A stretch of DNA of 15,840 nucleotides from UBA1081 sp964443825 (lineage in GTDB: Bacteria; Bacillota; Clostridia; Oscillospirales; Acutalibacteraceae): assembly GCA_964443825.1 (NCBI GenBank), contig CAYUEV010000036.1, positions 1 through 15,840 of the forward strand. Reading direction: 5' to 3'. A program made the position numbers and the translations under genes. The notes below the pieces were generated by a model. It saw nothing but the letters and a program-made list of their open reading frames with translations, searched no databases and was not told where the DNA came from. Shown in pieces: positions 7,527-13,129 of the stretch; the first letter of the stretch is position 1; each line of letters begins with the position of its first letter.

Positions 7527-8870
7527 GTGAAAAAGTCTGATAAAGTTTTATCTTATATTTTAACGGCTGTTTCATGCGTTTTTCTTCTGTTTGTTTTCGC
7601 CGTGGGGTCATACGCCTACGGAGAGGAGCCGTCAAGCGAGCCGGAGTCCGCGTCGCCGGACGTAAACGAGCCGGACGGGAACGGGGGCGCCGTTTTTACC
7701 TTAGACAAAAATTCTCCCAGGGAATTTATAAAAGACGGTCTGATGTACGACCTGTACCCGGCCGCGCTCAGCGTTGATCTTACGGGCGACGGCGTTTGCG
7801 CGGCGTCCGACGCGAGATCAATTTTGAGGATTTCGGCGGGACTTGAGGCGTTTGGCGATACCGGCAGAATCGACATAAACGGCGACGGCAAAATAACCGC
7901 TTCCGACGCGAGATCCGCCTTGAGGTACTCCGCGAAACTCGACGAGTACTACCTTAAAGAGGACGGTACGGCGCTTTCCGGCGCTGTTTTGGATACCGCC
8001 GGCGCGAAATATTATTTTAGCGAGAGCGGCGTTTTACTAAAATCCTCGTTCCTTACGGAAGGCGATTCCACATATTACGTAGACGCCGAGGGCAAAATGG
8101 CGACGGGGTTCGTCGATATTTCGGGTTCGACTTATTATTTCGACTTAGACGGCAAGATGGCCGCGGGACTGCAAAACATAGACGGCGTTTTGTATAACTT
8201 CTCTTCGGACGGGAAATTAGGCGCGGGATTCGCGGATTACAACGGAACGAGCTATTATTTCGGCCCGGACGGAAAGATTTTCACGGGCGACGCGACGATA
8301 GACGGGAAAAGCTACAGATTTAAAGACGGTCTTCCGGTATCGTCCGGCTGGGTGTACGAGGGGCTTAACGTATATTACTATTATCCCGACGGCAGAAGAG
8401 CCCAAAACGAAACAAAAGACGGCGTGCGCTTTGACGCGAACGGCGTAGCCTCCGCCAAAACGCTTAACAGGGACACGTTCCAGATTTATTTAAGGGATAT
8501 TCTCAAAACCTACGGGTCCAGTCCCAAGAACATTTACAACTACGTCCACGGCAACTTTAGATACAAATACTACCCCAAAGGCGACCCGGTCGACATGGCC
8601 ATCAGGATATTAAAAAACGGCAGAGGGGCGTGCTACGATTTCGCCTACCTTACTAAATATCTCCTAGAGGCGGCGGGTTATCAGTGCTACGTAATAGTCG
8701 GCGCCAGTTTTAACCCCAACAACGGCAACGAACACGACTGGGTTCTTGTGAACGTAAACGGCGCCTGGAGACATATCGACGCTCAAAGGGGCTACTACCT
8801 TAAAACCGACAGCGAGATGATAAGCGCGGGTTACAAGTGGCCTACGGGTAATTTCCCGGCGGCGTATTGA
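7527..8870 (+). CDS. Secreted dockerin / cell-wall-binding-repeat / transglutaminase-like protein
   Basis: 447 residues with modules in this order: signal peptide (about 1-32), acidic Ser/Pro-rich linker (33-55), two-repeat dockerin (about 82-140; loops DLTGDGVCAASD and DINGDGKITASD), seven or so 20-residue aromatic/Gly repeats of the choline-/cell-wall-binding type (about 150-310; for example STYYFDLDGKMAAG), and a C-terminal transglutaminase-like domain (about 315-447). The papain-like triad is visible: C369 in GRGACYDF, H403 in NEHDWVLV and D418 in WRHIDAQ. Members of this fold make or break amide bonds, either as proteases or protein cross-linkers; the substrate is unknown but should be outside the cell, at the wall. 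The start is GTG 7527, 8 bases after GGGGGG (7513-7518); a TTG at 7521 is too close to it. An O-acetylation gene pair follows after 50 bases. Confidence 0.88.
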   Translation: MKKSDKVLSYILTAVSCVFLLFVFAVGSYAYGEEPSSEPESASPDVNEPDGNGGAVFTLDKNSPREFIKDGLMYDLYPAALSVDLTGDGVCAASDARSILRISAGLEAFGDTGRIDINGDGKITASDARSALRYSAKLDEYYLKEDGTALSGAVLDTAGAKYYFSESGVLLKSSFLTEGDSTYYVDAEGKMATGFVDISGSTYYFDLDGKMAAGLQNIDGVLYNFSSDGKLGAGFADYNGTSYYFGPDGKIFTGDATIDGKSYRFKDGLPVSSGWVYEGLNVYYYYPDGRRAQNETKDGVRFDANGVASAKTLNRDTFQIYLRDILKTYGSSPKNIYNYVHGNFRYKYYPKGDPVDMAIRILKNGRGACYDFAYLTKYLLEAAGYQCYVIVGASFNPNNGNEHDWVLVNVNGAWRHIDAQRGYYLKTDSEMISAGYKWPTGNFPAAY

Positions 8871-8920
8871 CTTTGAATTTTAACGGTATGCCGGCGCCTC
8901 TTGATTTACAATAATTTAAA

Positions 8921-10315
8921 ATGGTCTTTAGCTCAGTAATCTTCTTATGCTTCTTTCTTCCCGCAGTATACTTCCTTCATATGCTAATCCCCTCCGTAAA
9001 GGGGAGAAATATCCTTCTCACTATCGCGAGCCTTGTTTTTTACGCTTACGGCGAGCCTCTTTTTGTGTTCGTCCTGCTGTTTGTGGTTCTTTTGCACTAC
9101 GCGGGCGGGCTTTTAATCCTCAAAAAAGAAAAAATCAAAAAAGCCGCGCTTATTTCCCTCTTGGTATTCGACGTAGTTTTCCTTCTAACCTTTAAATATG
9201 CGGGATTTTTTGCGGAATCGGTCAATTTGCTGCTGGGGACTGATATCCCCGTCCCTAAAATAGACCTTCCCATTGGAATATCGTTTTTCACGTTCCAGAT
9301 GGCGTCGTATATTATCGACTCATACAGGAACAAAGAGGTTGTGAGAAAGCGCTTTTCGGAGCTTCTTTTATACGTCTCCTTTTTCCCGCAGCTTATAGCG
9401 GGTCCTATAATAAGATATAACTCGATAGAAAAAGAGATAAACGACAGAACGCTCTCGCCCCAAAAGACGGCCGAGGGCTTTAGAAGGTTTATTTTCGGTC
9501 TTTCCAAAAAAGTCGTTATATCCGGCGCCATGGCGTCCGTCGCCGACAGTATTTTTTCGTTAAACGCGGAGAGCGTCTCTCTTCCCGTTTCGTATATGGG
9601 CTCTTTGTCATACGGTCTTCAAATCTATTATGATTTCAGCGGCTACAGCGACATGGCGATCGGAATGGGCAAGATGTTCGGCTTTGATTTCCCCGAAAAC
9701 TTCAATTACCCTTATTCCGCCTTATCCGTAAGCGACTTTTGGCGAAGATGGCATATCTCTTTAACGTCGTGGTTCAGGGAGTACGTCTATATACCCCTGG
9801 GCGGGAATAAAAAGGGGCTTTTCAGAACCGTCGTCAATATTTTTATAGTTTTCCTTTTAACGGGGCTTTGGCACGGAGCGTCGTTTACTTTTGTGGTCTG
9901 GGGGCTTTATCACGCCGTGTTTATGGCGGCCGAAAGGCTAGAGATTATCCCCGTCGATAAAATTAAATTTAAGCCAGTAAAGTGGCTTTATCAGGTTTTC
10001 GTTTCGTTCACGGGGTTTATAATCTTCAGGGTCGAGAGCTTATCGCAGTCTTTTGTCTTTATTAAATCGCTCTTTATGTTCGGCACGATTAAAAATTCCG
10101 CCGCCGCCGTCAAGTATTTAGACCCTTATTTTGTTTTTATCCTTATTATAGCGGTGATTTTCAGCTTCCCCGTAAAAGATAAAATCGAAGACAAAGTCAA
10201 AGACAAAAAGTTCTTTAACATAGCGTCTTACGTTCTGGCCGCCGTCCTGCTCCTTTTAAATCTCTTTATGCTCATGACGGACTCGTATAATCCTTTTATA
10301 TATTTCAATTTTTAG
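8921..10315 (+). CDS. AlgI-like MBOAT membrane O-acyltransferase
   Basis: Polytopic membrane protein of 464 residues of the MBOAT family (AlgI, DltB, PatA group). It probably passes an acetyl group across the membrane to the extracellular partner encoded next. The start MVFSSVIFL is the typical AlgI-family N-terminus. Family motifs are PIGISFFTFQ (117-126), YYDFSGYSDMAIG (236-248), FWRRWHISL (273-281) and the catalytic LLTGLWHG with H318, followed by H331 in WGLYHAVF. The ATG at 8921 has no Shine-Dalgarno sequence; the preceding 20 bases are AT-rich and unstructured. That is unusual among the genes here. The next gene starts 4 bases after the stop codon, as in other MBOAT/SGNH pairs. The acetylated polymer cannot be named: alginate is unlikely in this kind of organism, and a wall or capsular polysaccharide is more plausible. 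Confidence 0.93.
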   Translation: MVFSSVIFLCFFLPAVYFLHMLIPSVKGRNILLTIASLVFYAYGEPLFVFVLLFVVLLHYAGGLLILKKEKIKKAALISLLVFDVVFLLTFKYAGFFAESVNLLLGTDIPVPKIDLPIGISFFTFQMASYIIDSYRNKEVVRKRFSELLLYVSFFPQLIAGPIIRYNSIEKEINDRTLSPQKTAEGFRRFIFGLSKKVVISGAMASVADSIFSLNAESVSLPVSYMGSLSYGLQIYYDFSGYSDMAIGMGKMFGFDFPENFNYPYSALSVSDFWRRWHISLTSWFREYVYIPLGGNKKGLFRTVVNIFIVFLLTGLWHGASFTFVVWGLYHAVFMAAERLEIIPVDKIKFKPVKWLYQVFVSFTGFIIFRVESLSQSFVFIKSLFMFGTIKNSAAAVKYLDPYFVFILIIAVIFSFPVKDKIEDKVKDKKFFNIASYVLAAVLLLLNLFMLMTDSYNPFIYFNF

Positions 10316-10319
10316 GTTT

Positions 10320-11738
10320 ATGAAAAAGAAAATTTTGCCCGCTCTTTTTGTTTCAATAAGTCTTGCCGTCTGTTTGGCGGCGGGAGTTTCGTCGTTTTTC
10401 GGAAACGCCGACGCGTCCGTCGAGAGGCGGGAAGATTTAGAGCCGCCCTCGTTTATTGAGGACGGCGCGTTAAACGGCGACTTTGACTCCGAACTCTCCG
10501 ATTATTTAACCGAGAGAACGCCTTTAAGAGGCCCGTTTTTAAACGCTAAAACCAAAATCATGACTTCCGTTTTTAAAGTTTCCCCCGAGGACGGCGTTAT
10601 TATCGGCAAAAACGACTGGCTCTATTTTAAGGAGACGGCGGGCGAGTACACGGGCGAGGATCTTTTGTCCCCGAGAGTTATTTTTAACATATCCGACGCT
10701 TTAAAGCAAATAGAGGATTTTTGCGAGTCCAATAAAATAGACTTCGTATTTACCGTAGCGCCCGACAAAAATACTCTCTACCCTGAGAATATGCCCGCGA
10801 GATACATCAAATCGGATGTAAACAATTTTACCGTTTTATCATCGCTTTTAAAAGAAAACGGGTTAAATTTCGTCGATTTTTCTGATTTAAACAAGCTGTC
10901 GGACGAACCTCTTTATTATAAGTACGATACCCACTGGAACCGGAAAGGCGCCCTTATCGCTTACAACAGGATTTTGGACGGCGTAAACAGACCGCATGAA
11001 ACTTACGAAAACGCCGCGCTTAAAACTGCCGAAAAGACGGGCGACTTGTCTTTAATGCTCTACCCCGGGGAAGGTCTTGCCGAAACCGAGGACGCTCCCG
11101 ACGTAAACTTCAATTACAGATACAAGAGAAGGCTTAAAAGCGAAGAGGACATTACCATAGAAACCGTAAACGATAAAGCGTCGGGCTCTCTTTTAATGTT
11201 CAGGGATTCCTTCACGAACGCGCTTTTGCCGTATCTCGCCGAGAATTTTAACGAGGCCGCGTTTTTAAGATCTGTCCCGTGCGACTTTTATAAAGCCTTA
11301 AAAGAGGATCGCGACGTCGTAATTTATGAAATCGCCGAGAGAAATATTAAAAATATAGCCATGTACGCCCCGATTTTCCCAAGCCCGGAAGTTAAAAACT
11401 TAAAAATAGACGCCGTGTCGTCTCAAAAAGGCGAAGCGGCGGTATTTAAGGAAGACGGCGAGCTTACCCACTATTACGGCTATCTGTCCCCGGAGATTTT
11501 AGAGGAAAGAAGCAAAATATACATTCTTCTGGAGTTCCCCGACGGCGTGTCGAAGCGGTACATGTGTCAGAATATTTATGAAAAAGACAAATTGGGCGGC
11601 GAAGAGGACGGCGAAATTTCAGGCGACGGCTTTTCGGTTTATTTAGACCTAAAAGACCGCCCCGATCCCGACGCGGTTTCGATTATCGTATCGACTTCCG
11701 GTAAAACCACTAAATACGAAGCGGATTTAAACACTTGA
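10320..11738 (+). CDS. AlgJ/AlgX-like SGNH O-acetyltransferase partner (DHHW family)
   Basis: 472 residues with an N-terminal membrane anchor or signal peptide (about 5-27) and an extracytoplasmic SGNH-hydrolase-like domain. Such proteins take the acetyl group delivered by the MBOAT partner and put it on the polysaccharide. The expected catalytic residues are visible: D203 and H205 in KYDTHWN and S297 in MFRDSFTNAL; these correspond to the Asp, His and Ser of AlgX/AlgJ. Other family features are the GKNDWLYF segment (96-103) and the TVAPDKNTLYPENMP stretch (145-159). The C-terminal 110 residues (about 360-472) form an extra beta-rich domain that I do not recognise. The ATG lies 4 bases after the MBOAT stop with only a weak AGG upstream, pointing to coupled translation. 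Confidence 0.88.
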   Translation: MKKKILPALFVSISLAVCLAAGVSSFFGNADASVERREDLEPPSFIEDGALNGDFDSELSDYLTERTPLRGPFLNAKTKIMTSVFKVSPEDGVIIGKNDWLYFKETAGEYTGEDLLSPRVIFNISDALKQIEDFCESNKIDFVFTVAPDKNTLYPENMPARYIKSDVNNFTVLSSLLKENGLNFVDFSDLNKLSDEPLYYKYDTHWNRKGALIAYNRILDGVNRPHETYENAALKTAEKTGDLSLMLYPGEGLAETEDAPDVNFNYRYKRRLKSEEDITIETVNDKASGSLLMFRDSFTNALLPYLAENFNEAAFLRSVPCDFYKALKEDRDVVIYEIAERNIKNIAMYAPIFPSPEVKNLKIDAVSSQKGEAAVFKEDGELTHYYGYLSPEILEERSKIYILLEFPDGVSKRYMCQNIYEKDKLGGEEDGEISGDGFSVYLDLKDRPDPDAVSIIVSTSGKTTKYEADLNT

Positions 11739-11740
11739 TA

Positions 11741-11792
11741 TTAGACGCAAGACGCGGGGAGGATTCTTGAAATTGAGGACTAATCGACGGTC
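11741..11792 (+). repeat. Heptanucleotide-periodic array downstream of the AlgX-like gene
   Basis: Beginning two bases after the stop codon, TTAGACG (11741-11747) and CAAGACG (11748-11754) are followed, in the same 7-base phase, by four diverged units and ATCGACG (11783-11789). The unit TTAGACG also occurs in the minus-strand array behind murA. ATCGACG followed by GTC recurs at 15204. The middle units are weak matches, so the array edges are uncertain. Confidence 0.4.
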
Positions 11793-11867
11793 GCCAAACG
11801 CCGCGCGGCCGCTATGACAAAATTCCCCGTTCCGTAACCTAATATCCGGCGACTAAATAAAAAATGC

Positions 11868-11896
11868 TTGACAAAAACTTACGGATAATATAATAT
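11868..11896 (+). promoter_or_regulatory. Promoter of the lipoprotein gene
   Basis: Perfect TTGACA (11868-11873) with TAATAT at 17-base spacing (11891-11896) or a perfect TATAAT at 15-base spacing (11889-11894). The start would be near 11902, leaving an unusually long leader of about 160 nt before the ATG. Confidence 0.7.
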
Positions 11897-12062
11897 ATAC
11901 GTGTGTCAAGGGGTTTTGCCCTCGGCGCGCAATAATATCCTTGATTTTTAATGACCTTTTAAGCGAAAACCGCGGAATCTTTATTATAAATCTTTTCACG
12001 GCGTTTTGTTTGAGACGGGCGGTCTGATTTGCGCGCGCCCCCTCAGAAGGATTGGAATTAGA
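11897..12062 (+). promoter_or_regulatory. Long 5' leader of the lipoprotein gene
   Basis: About 160 untranslated bases lie between promoter and start codon. GCGCGCAA (11925-11932) near the 5' end is complementary to TTGCGCGC (12029-12036), which lies just ahead of the ribosome-binding site AGAAGG (12045-12050). Small local dyads also occur (AGAC/GTCT around 12013-12025). No known riboswitch or leader RNA class is recognised. Together with 11739-11867, which holds only the heptad array and a GC-rich palindrome near 11803-11812, this is a 324-base stretch without a convincing gene. Confidence 0.35.
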
Positions 12063-12875
12063 ATGAAAAACAAAGTTTTTTTGTCAATTGTCGCGTTGTC
12101 TCTCGTTTTTGTTATGACGGCTTCGTCCTGCGGGAAATCCAAAGAGCCCGAGACCGAGCCTTACACCGTGGTCGAAGATTACAGCGAACCGGACGGCGCC
12201 ACCTTAATCAGCAAAGACGACGCCACTACGGCTAAGACCGAGGAAACCAAAACCACAAAGCCGGCGACGACGGCGACCGCCGCCGCCAAGACCGACGGGA
12301 ACAACGAAAACGAAAACCGCGAAACCACCGCGAAGCAGACGGAAACCGCGGCGAAACCCACCGAGGCCGCGACCAAAAAGCCCGAAACGACCGCGAAGCC
12401 CGAAACTCCCCGACCCGAACCCGGTCCCGATCCAACCACGCAGCCGCCCACTACGGTCGCGAGCGGGTCTTTCGGCGCGTCCGACATAAAATGCACCGTA
12501 AACGGCGTCACGGTAACTCCCGGCACGAAGTGGTCTCTGTACGAAGAGTCCTTAGGCGCTCCCGACAGTACGGAGCAGGCGCCGAGCTGTCATTTCGACG
12601 GCATGGACGTCATCTACGGCTACGACGGATTTAAGATTTACACGTACCAAAACGACGGCGAGTCTTATGTTTACGACGTCGAGGTGTCTTCCCCGTCCAT
12701 TAAAAGCGACAAAGGCGTTGGCGTAGGCAGTTCCGCCGACGACGTTATAGCGGCTTACGGCGAGGGTTACGCCACAAGATCCGAATCGCTGATCGAATAC
12801 AGATCCGGCTCGAACGCCATATATTTCAGCTTAGAAGGCGGAAAAGTCAGCTTAATGGAATTTGAAACAGACTAA
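12063..12875 (+). CDS. Lipoprotein with Thr/Lys/Glu-rich linker and duplicated C-terminal domain
   Basis: 270 residues. A signal peptide (1-22) ends in the lipobox TASSC, so C23 should be lipid-modified and anchor the protein to the outer face of the membrane. Residues about 52-135 are a low-complexity Thr/Ala/Lys/Glu/Pro linker that would span the wall. The C-terminal domain (about 140-270) seems to hold two related halves, each with a Gly/Ser-led helix: TPGTKWSLYEESLGAPDS (152-169) and GVGSSADDVIAAYGEG (220-235). This layout recalls BLIP/SmpA-OmlA-like folds, an inference from pattern only. C144 and C176 could form a disulfide. I know similar lipoproteins from clostridia, without an assigned function. 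The ATG at 12063 is chosen over an upstream in-frame TTG at 12006 because it has AGAAGG 12 bases upstream and starts a normal signal peptide. Confidence 0.85.
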   Translation: MKNKVFLSIVALSLVFVMTASSCGKSKEPETEPYTVVEDYSEPDGATLISKDDATTAKTEETKTTKPATTATAAAKTDGNNENENRETTAKQTETAAKPTEAATKKPETTAKPETPRPEPGPDPTTQPPTTVASGSFGASDIKCTVNGVTVTPGTKWSLYEESLGAPDSTEQAPSCHFDGMDVIYGYDGFKIYTYQNDGESYVYDVEVSSPSIKSDKGVGVGSSADDVIAAYGEGYATRSESLIEYRSGSNAIYFSLEGGKVSLMEFETD

Positions 12876-12905
12876 ACAAAAAATCCGGCTGAAAAAGCCG
12901 GATTT
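12876..12905 (-). terminator. Intrinsic terminator of tRNA-Leu
   Basis: On the minus strand AAATCCGGCT (complement of 12896-12905) pairs perfectly with AGCCGGATTT (complement of 12881-12890) around a 5-base loop and runs into TTTTTTG. The stem begins at the last base of the tRNA CCA end. On the plus strand the hairpin lacks a T-tract but lies right behind the lipoprotein stop, so it may also help end that transcript. Confidence 0.88.
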
Positions 12906-12988
12906 GGTGCGAGAGACGGGACTTGAACCCGTACGGGATTACCACACGCCCCTCAAACGTGCGCGTCTGCCGATTCCGCCACTCTCGC
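12905..12988 (-). tRNA. tRNA-Leu (anticodon GAG)
   Basis: 84 bases including an encoded CCA. The acceptor stem GCGAGAG (complement of 12982-12988) pairs perfectly with CTCTCGC (complement of 12909-12915), followed by discriminator A and CCA. The anticodon stem CACGT/GCGTG encloses the loop TTGAGGG, giving anticodon GAG (reads CUC and CUU). The long variable arm typical of tRNA-Leu and the T-loop GGTTCAAGTCC are present. It has its own strong promoter and terminator. Confidence 0.96.
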
Positions 12989-13005
12989 GTCTTAGGACGA
13001 TTAAG

Positions 13006-13034
13006 ATTATACCAAACGGAACGCCCGTTGTCAA
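13006..13034 (-). promoter_or_regulatory. Full-consensus tRNA-Leu promoter
   Basis: On the minus strand TTGACA (complement of 13029-13034), exactly 17 bases, TATAAT (complement of 13006-13011), with TGG directly ahead of the -10 box. This is a complete consensus with an extended -10, as expected for a stable RNA gene. Transcription should begin about 10 bases before the tRNA 5' end. Confidence 0.88.
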
Positions 13035-13068
13035 TACCTTTTTAAATTTTAATTTTTTTTAAATTCTA

Positions 13069-13097
13069 TTGCAATCCACAAAATTATGATTTATAAT
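13069..13097 (+). promoter_or_regulatory. Promoter of the C-terminal-dockerin gene
   Basis: TTGCAA (13069-13074), 17-base spacer, perfect TATAAT (13092-13097). Divergent from the tRNA-Leu promoter; the two -35 boxes are 34 bases apart. The leader is about 25 nt and carries a full AAGGAGG (13115-13121). Confidence 0.8.
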
Positions 13098-13129
13098 ATA
13101 GGGGTAACTAATATAAGGAGGATTGACTT

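Noticed and set aside
11803..11812. GC-rich palindrome GCCGCGCGGC as a terminator of the O-acetylation cluster
   Set aside because: No T-tract follows and the loop would be too small; a terminator for that unit was not found.
12179..12526. 115-codon minus-strand ORF opposite the lipoprotein linker, rich in Val/Ala/Ser
   Set aside because: Produced by the low-complexity Thr/Ala/Lys linker codons read on the other strand; the lipoprotein reading has a signal peptide, lipobox and ribosome-binding site.
12905..13034. tRNA-Leu as an integration site for a mobile element
   Set aside because: No integrase, no direct repeat of the tRNA 3' end, and ordinary chromosomal-type genes on both sides.
12862..13062. 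66-codon plus-strand ORF after the lipoprotein gene
   Set aside because: It crosses the terminator, the tRNA-Leu gene and its promoter; an artefact of the antisense tRNA sequence.
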